A DNA stretch of 64,000 nt from Phalacrocorax aristotelis. Taxonomy: Eukaryota; Chordata; Aves; Suliformes; Phalacrocoracidae. Made by a program: the position numbers and the translations under genes. Within the stretch, counting starts at the first letter, position 1. Every line of letters begins with the position of its first letter. Location: positions 50,890,266-50,954,265 of the forward strand of contig NC_134279.1 in the NCBI RefSeq assembly GCF_949628215.1, in the 5' to 3' direction. Shown here in pieces: positions 12,001 through 25,900 of this stretch. The notes under the pieces were generated by a model, which did no database searches, was not told where the DNA came from, and saw only the letters and a program-made list of their open reading frames with translations.

Positions 12001-15000
12001 GACTAGTCAAAAATCTGCCAAAGATCTCGGGCCAAGAGTACAGCAAATCCCGAATTTAGGGAGGCCAGAAACATTGCCAGAGAGTAGGGCGATGAGAAGG
12101 AAAGGTAAAATAAGCATTCAACTTTACTTACATTATTTAAATTGACAGTAAAGCACCTGGAACCAGCAAATTAAATCATGTCAAATCTTAAAATAAGATT
12201 TAGTGGTCTTTCAATATAAATCACGCTGGAAAGAAGCTAATGAAACCTTATAGGTCCACCAGAGTCACTGTGACTGAATTCAAGCAAGGACTCATTTTTA
12301 AGTCTGCTGGTTGCCAAGGTTGTTGAGATTAATTTATTCTGTTTCCAAAGACTAAAGAACACAGTGCTTTATGTTAAGATATTCCTTATTATTGATATAC
12401 AAGCTTTCGCTGTAGCTTATTACTACATATAAATTTGATCTCTACAGGTATCTGACCAAAAAAAGGCATTTACAAAAGCAGTAGCCAGAGATGCAATATG
12501 GGTTTTCAAAGCCCATTTTAGTGAAGGTGGCTCCAGGAATTACTGCTGTTGAAAGGGTTAAACATAACAGTTCAGATCACACAGAGATTAAAAGTTTGTC
12601 CTTGAGGCGCTTACTGCATGCTTCCAACACAATTCTGTATCCACCCAACATTCCTCCAATGCCCAACTCTCGCTGTAAGTTAGACAATTACAAGATATAT
12701 TAAAAAAATCCCAAAACCTTTATTTGTAAGTTTAACACAGTACAGCATTTACTGTTCAGAATAATGTACAGAATAAGGCTGTGATAACTGACTTCACTTT
12801 GTTGCCAGAGTTTTAATTCAGTTTTACCTGAAGGTCTCTTGAACTGCTCTTTTAGAAAGATTTATTCTAGTGTTTGAAGAGGGTAGTAAGAACTTGGACT
12901 GAAACAAGACTAAAAGATTTGTAACGTCCACATTTGGTCAAGGTCTGAAGTGGCAAAGCTGCGGGAACACGTACAGAGCAAACAACAGAACTATAGTAAT
13001 CATTAGATACTGCTTAGAACTAACTTAGAGTCCCTTGCTTGTAGTGGTGGCTAGCACAGCTGTATGTATCTGACAATCCTGTCTTTCAAAAAGATTAGCA
13101 TGTCAAATGCACCGTGAAATACAGAAAAACTTTAAGCCCCAGCAGAATGTACCATTAATACCAGCTGTATACAAGATCACCCTAAAATGAAACCTACTTA
13201 ATTTCAAATTTACATTTTAAAATAATTTCTCTGGTCTGCCATAACATGAGTTACAGTTGCTATATGGAGAATTCAGTACTGTATTTAAATAGTCACTTGA
13301 CTCAGGGAGAACCAAAAGGCCAAAATTCAGCTATAGAAAACATTTAGCAGTAAGATCAGATGTTAAAATCAGGCAAAACCCAGACTCAATTAGCTGTTTC
13401 AATACGGAATGCACCCTCACACACTCCCAAACTACTGCAACACCAGAGTCAAGCCACCTCCTTACTCTTGCATCTTGCTCATTCATTTCACTTCTCCACT
13501 TCTCACCATGAGCATGACACAGCACAAGGATCTCCAGAAACAAGTCACTCTGTGTAGCCTATTATTCCAGATTGCTTAAGAGCTCACTTGACACATTTCA
13601 AAAGATTTTAGCGTATGCATCTAACAGTATCTGCCATTCTCTTACTCTTCACAGGTAATTTTTTAAAGCTGGATTTACACCTACATGCCACATTTCAGCA
13701 AAATAAGGAAAGGGGTGTGCTTAACAGTGAACTACCAGCGTGCTACAAGCCAAAGAACCTAACTTGGACAGAGTTACCAGTGTTCTACTAAGTCTTCTGC
13801 TGAAAGTATGAAGATTACCTATAAGTAAAATGTTTGCATTGACACAACCAGTGTAGGACTAAAAGAAAAGAAAAAAACCCAAACCAGCTGCAGGTTGGCT
13901 TGTCCTTTAAGGGCCAGAAACAGGCTGGCCAGCTACCTGTAGCTAACCCAGTACAGTTGAATACAGTGTCTTCTGTGCTTCTTTTCTAGAGTATGGATTT
14001 GCAACTGCAGAAGGGGCTAATAAATAGGGGAAACAAATCCTAAGAATAGGAACAAAAATGTGAGAGAGACTAAAAAGGGAGAAAAGACCTTAAACTGAAC
14101 AAGAAACACTGTACTAAGAACTTGCATTGAGCAGTGATGTTTCCTTCTAGATTCTCCTCCATTATCATCAGAAGGATTCCATGGAGAAGTCCTGAATTTG
14201 TAAATTTGCTCACAAAAAATAACTTAAGGGGAAAAGCTGAAGTGTTGAGAACTTATACTAGCTTGGGAAGCAAACCCCCTGAAGGTGACCCGGCTAGAGA
14301 GTTCAGTCACAGTACAGCACCATAATTCACTACCTAACATTCGACAGGAGGAGGCAGATGAGGGCAGAAGTCTGTCATTCCATGCCGTTACAAAAACAAA
14401 GAAAGAAGATACTAGCCCAGCTTGGGAAGAACACTGGGTGTTTGGTCAGTTGTTCCTTTCTCAGCTTACAAGGAAGAAACAACAAAAAAAAGCAGCCCTG
14501 TACAGGATTGTATGTCTAGGCTTTAAGCTCGTTAACTAGATACTCAGAGAAAGATCCAAACCAACCTGTACACTCAGCACAAAAATAGACTGAGTTTGCC
14601 AAGAAGGTAACACTGATGACTTAAATCTAACTCTCCTCCAGGGCTGCAGAAATCCCACTACTTAGACACCCAAGTTCAGAACCACTGGGAAAACTGTGCG
14701 ATCTCATTTTTCATTAGGGCTTTAGTTAGCACATTAGCAGAAGTGCTATATCAATACAGAAGCAGTATTATGCACTGTCAGTAGAAATTTTTTTTTTTTG
14801 CAAGAAAATACTCTAAAATTATTGCTTAACCATGGCACTTACAACCTGTTTATTTTTTCAGGCACCTAACTATCATCTTTGATTTGGACCATAGTTCTAT
14901 TTGCTTGGTATATGTAATCTCAGAATCTGGACCAGCTTTACAAAGAAAAATCCCAAATACCAGTGAATAGTTTACTCACCCTGAAAGGCAGGAGTTGAGA

Positions 15001-16550
15001 CAGACAACCACAGAACTGTAAAGTATGACAGGGCTGAGACTAAAGCCCCATTTGAAGATTCACTAGCCTGTGGAACAGACTTCTTGCACTTACGTGATTT
15101 TCTTAACTCCAAATTTACTTACTTTTCTCCAACTCAGGAGAAATACCTTATTGCATTTTGCTCAAAAAGCATTGAGTTTAGGACTGACTGAAGATTAGTG
15201 ATACAGAAGAGAACTCACTTGGACTGAGGTGCTTTAGTCTGAGACTTGAATCTGTGATGTCCTGTGACCCTATCTAGGTAACGCAGAGGCAGTGTCTTGG
15301 CTAAGAGGTTTATCTCCAGACTGCCTCCTGACAAGAAAGAAGCAGGATTCCTGGTAGATTACTTAATCAGTGCTTTATCTTATTTATCTCTAAGAACTGT
15401 ACAATTCCATCTGTTCTTCTGGAACTTGACTTTCTCCATGAAAACCTAGTAGACTGGTAAGATTAAGAAGAAGAATGTGTCTTTTTGCAAGAGCAAGAGA
15501 GAACATAAATGCATGTATTTAGGGGTTGTATTTTTCCCCTATAGAATACTGCATGTGGTCCCATCCATTTAACCAGATATATACCCCCATCCTAAAAAAG
15601 ATCAGCTCACCAGAGGCAAGATTTAGTGATTAAAGGGCAGAATTAAGTCTCGCTTCCAAATTCTATCACTGACCTTAACATAATACACTACGCAACTCCA
15701 GCCAAATCAGTCTCTTTGCTCCTTAAAATTAGGAAAAAATAACGGCTACTTCACAAAGAACTTCAGAACTAGTTGTTGTAAAGTGCTTTTGAGCTTCTCA
15801 CATGAGGAATGTATTCATATTGCATAAAACAGAAACCGGGAGGTGACCTGATTATTTTTCCTTTAAGTAAAAACAAATATGAAAATGAAATTGTTAGATT
15901 AAAATTGTGTTTAATTACAGTGGTAGGTACCAAGCCAGTCCTGAAATCAAGTGCATTGGTGCTACTGAGCAACGTACCACATCTATGCAGAAATCATTTA
16001 CGTTATTTCGATTCCAATAAAATTTTTCCCAACATATCCTTTGCTTAATCCAAATCTACTTATCCAAAACACCATACAGGCTATACTCAGTTTTGTATTA
16101 TTACTTAAAAGTAAAAAACTTGTTCTTAAAGATTTTGGCTTCAAGAAAAGACAGCTTATGAATCCACTGACAATCTCAAATGATGCACTTCTGTTTCCAA
16201 AGCCCTATCCCCATTTATCTCAAACTCTTCACAGATCAAGCCAAATCTATGTTTAAAGTTCAAAATACAAAAAGATATGAATTATGTTTTTATAAAAATG
16301 TAAAAAGCTAGTCAAAATTACATGTTTAGATATTTAATCTCTGAAGAATGGCATATAGCAGCAGGAACTTAAATATAATAAGAACTATCAACAATAAATA
16401 CAAGAAATTAGTGCAAAGATTGCAATAGAAGGATTCTTGAGTACAATGAGAATATAAAGAGACATTCTAATTTGTACAAAACCCATCCCAACTCTGTATA
16501 CAATCTCTTCTATAAATACAACCACATAAGATGAAATGCTTATTTGCAAA
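9026..16550. other. Gap between the convergent genes MTMR7 and VPS37A
   Basis: About 7.5 kb of AT-rich sequence without a recognised exon. Open frames here are short (up to 84 residues) and show no family match. It contains the palindromic element at 10226-10312. Several TTTATT words (minus-strand poly(A) signals, for instance near 12718) could allow a longer VPS37A 3' UTR, but nothing selects one. Confidence 0.6.
10226..10312. mobile_element. MITE-like palindromic element
   Basis: The left end AAGGCCAGATCCTCAA and the right end TTGAGAATCTGGCCTT are inverted copies with one mismatch. The homology continues inward (TAAATCACTGTAGCT against the complement TAAATTATAGCT), so the whole 87 bases fold into an imperfect hairpin. 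This resembles an old non-autonomous DNA transposon of the kind found across archosaurs and turtles. I cannot name the family with certainty and no clear target-site duplication is visible. Confidence 0.5.
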
Positions 16551-16554
16551 TAAT

Positions 16555-16622
16555 AGTTATTAAAAAGTGTGCTTTATTGGGTTTTTCTCTCGCTCTCTTG
16601 GCAGGTGTAGTTTGCAGGAAGT
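16555..16622 (-). other. VPS37A: Probable non-coding last exon of VPS37A (3' UTR)
   Basis: On the minus strand TTTGTCTTTACAG ends at 16623 and is followed by about 50 bases and AATAAA (16578-16573). Together with the donor-like GTAAAC directly after the stop, this suggests a short spliced 3' UTR exon; unspliced read-through to the same poly(A) signal would give a UTR of about 330 bases. The 3' end is inferred from the signal. Confidence 0.55.
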
Positions 16623-16891
16623 CTGTAAAGACAAATTTCCATAATTAGATATTTTTAACTTCTCCAGAAGTTATGTTTTAAATACAACTAACAACAGGTG
16701 CAGCGCATACTTGATTTCCACAGAAAGCATTGGTAGAACACTCAGGATTGCAACAAATCCATTTGCAGGTAACAATTTCTAAGTGTGTGACAGTGAGGGA
16801 AATTGTTAAAAAAAAAACACCAAGAAAGAAAAAAAAACCAAAACGAAACCACCAAAAAACGTTCACCACAAGTATTAAAAAAGCAGTTTAC

Positions 16892-16972
16892 CTATAGCGG
16901 AGCATGAAATTGGCTGTGCATTGCTATTGCCTGTTGAAGTTTTTCTTCTTTGGCTCGTCTACAGTGGCAAAG
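16892..16972 (-). CDS. VPS37A: VPS37A last coding exon
   Basis: Acceptor TTTTGTAG. Encodes [18 protein letters not shown] then HSQFHAPL and stop TAG at 16894-16892. The stop is immediately followed by GTAAAC, a usable donor. Confidence 0.94.
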   Translation of the reverse strand, partial: LCHCRRAKEEKLQQAIAMHSQFHAPL

Positions 16973-19900
16973 CTACAAAACAAGACATAGGAAGAGTGAA
17001 TTCTGAAAGGAATTTTTTATAATGCATACTACAGTTTCTCTTCAATGATTTAGCTACTTTGCAGGCTCTTTAAAAACAGGAAAACCCTGTGAACCACCTC
17101 CCTTCCGAGCTTCAGGCTGAACAACTGTCTAGATTGGTAACATTATTCCATCCACAACTACTTACAAGAGAATTGTTTCCCATCTTATGAAACACATTTA
17201 TTAGGCATCTTAAAAGAAAGGTACACTACCTGGTAAGTTGCTCTTGTCGCAGCATGAGCAAGAACGGTGGTTTTTTGAACCTCCGTTACTTATTTGGCAA
17301 TAGCCAGCAACTGAATAATTAGTGTAAGAAGTTGAATAAATTAAGGTTGCTTAATATAACATGTCATTCTATGTTGACTTGCCAAATTTAGAACTCTCCA
17401 TGTGGCTATTTTCCCTATATCCTATATAGATAGTGGCACAAAAGCATCTGCAACAACACAGGACTAGCGTCTCATGCAGGAGACCTTTGCACTCCTGCCT
17501 TTAAAGTATATGCCTTCAGAATGCAGATTATGTTCTAAATAGACTGAAGCCACTTCTTAGGGATATATTTTTCTTTTGCTGGACCTTCCTAAAGCACTGT
17601 TCTGTATCACAGGACTGCTCAAACTCCACGTCTTACATTTATTCACTATGTGGTGTTTATCTCTCAGATTAGAATGACTTGCATATTACATACCGTTCTC
17701 TTTTCCATGAAACTACTAAGAAAGTCATCTATTTCTGTTTTGCCTTCCAAGAAGTCTTCTGCAATAATGTCAGATTCTTCTTCAGCTTCATGAGCAGCTA
17801 CTTTAAGTCTGGCTTGCAGAGCACTTGGACTGCAACTCTAAGAAAATAAAAACTCCTATGTAATATTAAACTGTCCATCAAAACCTACATTTCCAAGAAG
17901 AAAGATAAACAACTATATAAATATGGGATATGTGAATAGAGCATTATTATTACATAAAAGCCTCAGTGACCAGATGAAGCTTCATCTCCAAGTAACAGCA
18001 TAACTTGTTAAATTAGAAAGGATTCAATGTGAGAAGAGTGTTGCTAGTTTAGGTCTTGATTCACAATCATTCTCACAAACATATAAAGCTTTTCAACTTT
18101 TATGCTACACTGTAGAAAGCACCCAACTTGGAAACCTGACAGGTTCTTGAGTGCATAGCTTCTGAGTAGAACTAGCATTGCAAGTGTCTTCAATAAATAG
18201 GGTCTGCTTTTGAAACTCAAAGTCAGTAGCGAACCTGAGAAGTATAAAAAGGTAAAAAAGATCATAGAATCGTTAAGGTTGGAAAAGACCCTTAAGATCA
18301 TCGAGTCCAACTGCTAACCTGTCACTGCCAAGTCCACCACTAAACCGTATCCTCAAGCACCATGTCTACCTTTCTTTTAAATACCCTCCAGGGATGGAGA
18401 CTCCACCACCTCCCTGGGCAGCCTGTTCCAATGCCTGACAACCCTTTTGGTGAAGAAGTTTTTCCTAATATCCAACCTAAACTTCCCCTGGCGCAGTTTG
18501 AGGCCATTTCCTCTCGTCCTATTGCTTCTTACTAGGGAGATCGACCCCCGCCTTGCTACAACCTCCTTTTAGGTAGTTTGTAGAGAGCAATAAGGTCTCC
18601 CCTTCTCCAGACTAAACAACCCCAGCTCCCTCAACGGCTCCTCGTAAGACTTGTTCTCTAGACCCTTCACCAACTTCACTGCCCTTCTCTGGACATGCTC
18701 CAGCACCTCGATGTCCTTCTTGTAGTGAGGGGCCCAAAACTGCACACAGTACTCGAGGTGTGGCCTCACCAGATCTTACTGTTCAGCTTTTAAAAACCCT
18801 TGAAATGACTGTGGAGAGGAAGACAGGTGAAGAAAAAGCACGTACTCAAGAAGTAGACAGGCTGCTAATCTAAACAAATATACTGGTTCTTCTGTTCTTA
18901 CAAACCTCAAACCTTATTTCTTCTTACTGCATGTAACTGCACCATTTTTCCTCTAATACGTTTAGACAGTTAGCCAGAACATGATTCATGTGTTCAGTAG
19001 GAGTCTCTAGAGAGCCAGAACTGCAAACTTAAGAAATGTATAGATTTTAGATGCTTGGACTACCCTTCATCTATCCGATGAAAAATATTTTACTTACGTA
19101 CTGTAAAACTGCAATATATTCAGAAATTTCCTATTAAATTGATCTTCTACAAAATAAGGAGAGTTTGCTCTAATAAAAGATCACTAAAATTCACCCACAG
19201 TACAAGTAAAAAGACTTCTGGAACTTTGAAGGAGAGATAGCAGTAGATACCAGGTAATGCACAGTGAACATCAATCTATGGAGATACAGCACATGTGGAA
19301 AAACAGTACAACAATCCAGCTGCAACTCCCCAACTCTCAGCCTCCTAACCACCATTAAATTGAATCAGCAAATCTAACTTAGAAAAGGTAATACAACACT
19401 GGCGTATTATGTCCTGTTCTTAAGTGGTCTCTTACGGAAATAGAGAGTTTCTCAATGCCAACTCCCTCTGCCCCACTTTAAAGCCAACTTACATCACACA
19501 GAATGGAGGCCTTAGGAGTCAGGCTACCCTGACTTTCAAGTGAGGAAACATTTAATTCATTTAGAACACCAATGAAATCATTCAGTTTGCTGTCACCTAA
19601 CTTTCTACTTGCTATTTTGTATTTTGTTACTTTTTGAGCATTTTGAAATTCAGGTACTATGCAAGTTATTTTGATGGACTGTTGTATTCTCAGGTGACGT
19701 GTCTTGCAAATGCTGAAGATTTCAGTGTAGAAATTGTTTTATGAGAAGCTACATCTTTTAATACATATCCTGGTAAATATACTAAGAAATTCTCTTCCTT
19801 CCCCAAATTGCTTTCTGAAGTAATGACTTTACCCTATTTGCACTTTATAATATGCAAAGATTGACAGCAGATATAATAGGTTGCCCAAAGTAAGCATACC

Positions 19901-22900
19901 CAGTGAATCACAGAATTTAAATTTCTGAAGCAATGGTTTTAATCATTTTCATCTAGTACAGTTTTACAAGCTCATTATGTTGAAGGGGTACCATTAATTA
20001 AACAAGCCTTATTTAAAAATCATTCTATTCTTAGAACAGGTTTGACCCAGGATTGTACTTAAGAACAGCTCTAAATGGTCCTCACACTCCCTCGTTCCAA
20101 CTTTGGTTCTATTGTAGCATTAAAAAACCCCCACCCAACAAAAAAAAAACCAAACCATCAGTGCAATTGTAACACTGTTTTGCTTTCAAATTATTTGGTA
20201 CTTCATCCCATTTTGTTTCATACTTGACATGAATCTGTTTCAAATGAAAATCGGAGTTTAACCAGAATATTCTTTATGGATAAAGATACAAATCAAAACT
20301 TCAGTTTTACTGAAGTATTCTTAAAGGATAACATGATATAGAGATTATACCTCACTAAGTTCATGCTGTCTTTGCATCTTTTTTTCAAAGGCTGCTTTCA
20401 TCTGTGTGAGCTGCTCATACTGGAAGGAAGAAGAAAAAGAATGTTTTCGCCCTGAAAAAAACAGAATGTTACAACTAATATTTCTGAAAAAAATTTTATG
20501 TTCACTTACTTTATCCAACACTGTCTGTCTTTTTGCCTCGAGACTAGGCTCCAGCAACAAGTTTTTTTCTGTAAAATAAAGGCACTATTACTACTTTTTT
20601 TAAAGGATTCAGTTCACAGACCATAGCCACTGATGCTAATGTTTTGACATCTTACTTGCCAGCTCTTCAATGCTTTTCACTAACTCATCTCTATCAGTAA
20701 TGACTTGCTTCAGTTGTGGTAGAGTCACAAACTGTTCCAGTAACACTTCCTCTTGCTCATTCATATTGGTCAGCTGCGATATACTATATTGAAACAGAAA
20801 GAAAGGATATTTAAAGCTAACAGTAAATATTACATGTAGAGTTACTAATTTCTGCCAAAGTCAAAAGTCTGAGGCATTTATTGGGACTTTACCGATACAT
20901 GACACTTAACCACAACTTATGTTTCCCCTTTCTCCTGGATTGTGAGCTCTACTATCGGCAGCAGCCAGCTTAAAAAGCAGTGTGTTAAGAAGTCTCTCTT
21001 ATTTCAAGCCTTATTTCCTGTAGTGATTTTTAATCACCTACACCCAATAGAGCTACTCAGAACAGCTGCAATACCATTTGTGATTTAACTCAACTACCAC
21101 CAGAAGAATAATGGAATTTTAATCCGTTCTTCTTGGAAGGACCAAATTTGATTAGAATGTTTTGTTTAAACAAACAAATTACACTTCCCCCCCAACCCCC
21201 CTAACTTTCTGCTACATAATAAGGGTGCCACTAGAACTTACAGCTGATTTAGCTAAATTAAGCAGGCTCTTAAGAAGGTGTCAAGGGAAACAAAAACACC
21301 CCCAAAATCCTTCTTGCCAAGGGTCTTTTTCGTTTTGAAAGGACAGAGTTTTCAATCACTAAACTATGACACTACCTTAAAGTTGTGAGATCCGAAGAAA
21401 ACCAATTTCCTAAGACCCTTTCAGAACTAATAGCTAATTTGTAATCTATTCAATCCCAGATAACTGATCAAGGAGGCTGTCTCATTAGATCTGAGCAAAT
21501 TGCTGGAAACAATAACTAATAAAATTTTTTTGAATTGTTAGAAGATATGCTTTTGATGGAAATATTTGTGTAATCTGTGTATGAAGTATTTAGATATGGA
21601 AGTGATTTGCACTGGGACAGCTGGCGCATTTACCACCTGATTTATCTAAGCCACCCCCTGCACATGCTGAGCTGCTCACAAAGTAGTCCATTTGTGAACT
21701 GGTCTCAAGTCCATTTTCCTGTCCCCTTTCCTCCTTCAAAAGTTACACTGTTGTATTAGTAGAAATCAAGCCCCTGGTGAGGTTCAAGAAAACAGCAGAA
21801 CACTGATAGGTAGGAAAAGTGAAAATAAATGCTCTTCTTCCTGGTGCTGAATCCCAAAGTATTGTTCCTGCGGAGAAAAACCTAAACAAACAGCACATCT
21901 GAATACAAGGCTAGCTTACTTTCTGAATCTACAATTTTGGTAAGTGGTAGTTCTCCAATTTAAAATTTCTACAAAAAAAACTTTCAGTGATATATACAGA
22001 CTTCTGACAAAAATCAGATACAGACCAGCAGTAATTGCCTTTTAATGACTATGGAAAGTTTTGCTACCTTCTCAAAATTTACCTTAGTTCTGAGAGTTCT
22101 GGAAACGTATCAGGAACGTCAGGCATCTTGTAAGTAAATCCATTCTGGCGAACCTAATTGAAAGTTTAGAAATGCTTGGTAGATTTTTGAAAAGCAGTTT
22201 TAAAGAGCAATCTTGATATTTAACTTGATTAGTCCAAAACCAGAGATGAATATTTGCCAGCAACAAGAAAAGCAGTAAGAAGCAGTGGCACTAGTCTCTG
22301 AAAAGAAGATGGCTCAATTCAACCACAGCAACAAAATACTTAGAGATGTTTGGGGTGGCATGTCATAAAATATGAGTCAATTTTGGAGGAAAATAATTCT
22401 GTCTTGCTATGTTGTCCATTTGACAACAGGTGGATGACCCAGGAAACACAGAGGAGAAATACAACTCAGGGAAGTGAGAACAAAGAAAGAGATTGACATT
22501 TTCATCTCTTGCATGTGGCTTTTAAAGCTATAGTCCCTTGGGGAAAAAAGCTGTTAGACAAAAAAAGTCAGTCTTCACAGAAGGTAGAAATTTTAAATTC
22601 TACAAAAGCAGAAAAGTGTCTTCCAAAATGAAGAAAGCTTTTGTTTCTAAAGACAAGATCTGATAAAAGACTAAACATTTAGATATGAAGTGTTTGGAGG
22701 ACATGAAAAAAAATCCTTCCAGAGTGCATCAGTGAGAGGGAGTTTGTGAGTACACACATACAAGATGTAGGAAGAGAAGCTTTCTGAAGCATGAGACTGA
22801 GAAAGAAATACTCTACACATTAAGCCTTGAGACTGCACACTGTTCCCACCTGATAGGTTCCGGGCACAAAATCCTACATAGAGAAAAGGATCTCATTTTC

Positions 22901-25900
22901 TATGGCTGGAGAAACAGTCACAGCTGCAGTACTGGGGAGTGCAGCTCCAAAAAAAAAAAAGTATATTCAAAGATATTTAGCATAACACTAGTTTCACTGA
23001 CTCAGAAAGACAAACTTGTTGCTCTGACTTCAAGTTTGTTCTAAAAAACTTTTCATCAAAGCCAGAACAACAGTTTCATTTTCCTAACACCAGCAAAACA
23101 ATGAAGTGCGGTCACTCAGACTGTTCCCTTGAGTTTTGTGGCAATACCCTGTGTGCCCTTGAGGGAACTTATACCCAGTGTCTGATAGCTTAAGCAGCAA
23201 AACCCGGTGCACAGACCTGAAGCACTGCTTCTGCAGTTGGAACAGGCAGTGGCAGATCAGCAATCAAGCTGTAAGAGGGAGCAGCAGGCTTGTCTGTAGT
23301 GTAGCTTGAAGAAACTGATTCAGCAACGGGCACGGCCGCCATTGTTCTATTTGTTTCTTGAGGTGGGTATGGAGGAAGAAATGGAAACCCCTGAGGAGCA
23401 TAAGGAGGCATTCCAGCTGGTTTGTTGAAAAGGCTAAAAACAAGGGAAAAAAACATGACCATGAGCAACCAACTGCTTACAGCACATTTCTTATAATTGG
23501 AGTTGTAATTACTAGACCACATACAAGACATGAGACTGAATTTTTAAAAGACCATAAACTTAGCATTTTCTGTTCCCATTTACTTCCAATGTACTTAAGT
23601 CTACTTTATGTCTTATACTGCAACATAATACACAACTCCATTCAACTATATTCCTGTAGAGCAGCCAAATATACACTCACACTCTTAAATGTAAGAAAAC
23701 TAATTGTCAAAAATTTATAAGAGCATAAATTTAAATTGTTTCCATGTAAAAGTCCTGAGAAATATATCTGTGTCATACATGAGTTCTTATTTACAGTATA
23801 GTAATTCACAGCTTGGGCAACACACACGATTACTTCTAAATAATGTGATTTTTTTTTTAAATTCACAGTTGTACTGATAAAGCCATAATGTCTCAGATCA
23901 CTTTTGCCTATTTAATACAATTATTTAAACTGCACAATTTCTGTTGCAGAGTTATGCAGAGATTATGAACAGAATGTGAAGAAACACAACTGCTCAGATC
24001 ATGATCTATAGCAAATCCAAGATTTCATCTGATAATATAAACATTTATTCATTTTCACGAAAGCGTAAATTATATCAGCACGTTGATACAGTAACTCCAA
24101 TGAAATCTAGCCTTTCTTCTCAAAACAATCACGCCATCAAGCATGCACTTGAAATTGTGCAAGGGCAGAGAATCTGTGTCTCACAATGCATACACTATAC
24201 ATTCTTGTTCCTGCCCCCCTATACTTGGTTTCATCTCTTTAAAAAAAAATGTACATTAATACACATAGTGCCGTTCATCATGTTTACAGATACTTACTAT
24301 GGAAATGATGTTGAGCTAGGAGCCAGAACTGGAGGATTCTTCCAAAACTCATCCAGTAAACTTTGAATAATTTTTCCAAGATCTGAATGCATTGTAAACT
24401 GGTAAAAACAAAACAAAACCTCAAAAAATTTAAAGCAGCAAGATGCAGAAGAATATTTTTTCCTGGAATCCAACAGTTCCAAAATATGCTGAACTTGACT
24501 ATTTATTATACCCACACAGTCATGCGGTAAACTATTTCAGAGACATATCAGCTTATGTAAACCGTGTTTACACAAGCTCCAAATAAAGTGATAAAGCCAC
24601 CCAGAACTGAACAGAAATTACAAGTCTTCTCTATATTGCATTATCAATGGAGAATCAATCAAGTATAACATTTCTGATGAACAACCAAAAAAAAACCCCA
24701 CCTTAGTTCCCACGTTACATTTGGGGAAAAAAAATTAAATTAAAAAAAAAATACCAAGATTTAGGTTTGAGAAAAAGCATAATTCATTGCATTCTGAAAA
24801 AGTCATAACTCAACCCCACCCCACCCCGCAGAAAACCTACCACATCCTTGTTGGCAGAGAAAAAGCAAAAAACCCGCAACATAATAAAATCCTGCATATT
24901 ACAGCTAAAACCTTTACATCTTTCTAAAAGGATTAGGGTAGAAAGAACTATGTTACACAACAGTCTTAACACACCCTTCTCCCTTATTTGGAACAGCTGT
25001 AGAGAAACAAGAACTGTACTATTGGTACTAACAAGAAAAATGATAGGAACTTTCTCAGCCTTCATAACTTAAAATAGTTTTAGATACACGGAATACTGAA
25101 CACAGTAACGGTAGCAATAAAAGAATAAATAGTAGCATACTGAACACTACTGAATTTTCATTTTCAGACCCCTCAAAATATAGTATGAGAGGGATTAGGA
25201 TCGGTACCAGTCTTTTTTACCGGAAGTATTAGCAATAATTTGACATGTATTAAAATTGCTATTAACAGTAGAGATATGTGAAGTTACAAATTATACGTAC
25301 ATTACTTATTAATGGACCAGTCACATATACTCCCTGCTTGTCCATTAAATGATGTCTCACAGGTGGGAAAACACTGATGACTGGTTTTTCCTGAGGAAAC
25401 TGTGGTGGAAGCAAGCTGCAAATACAAGAATAATTATTACTACAGCTACATCCCACAATCAAGTTTGCATAAGAAGGCTTCTCATGCAAAGAAAAAGTAC
25501 TATTAATTACATAAACTTACTTTTCTGTGAGAAGAGTTATGGAGAAATACAGAGCGAGGCACACAAGAGGATTACTCAGTTACAAAACTAGAAGTCAGAC
25601 AGATGATAATGCTAGACTTCCACAGAACTGAAGAGAGCATTTACTAGACAAAATTGTAGTGTAACAATGAAGCAATTATGTCCACGGACAAAGAAAAAGC
25701 TGTAGCATAATAAGAATATTTTCTAATATAAATGTTATTACTACAAAGACAATGCAGCATGATCTGCAGGAATATCAGGCAAGTTGTCAGGCTAAAGTAA
25801 TAAAAAACTTGTGGCTAGAATACCATCAATATTTGCCAGAGCAAACGCACCCCCCAAAGTAAATTCATAGGAAATGTTACAACCAATCACTGAAGTTACG

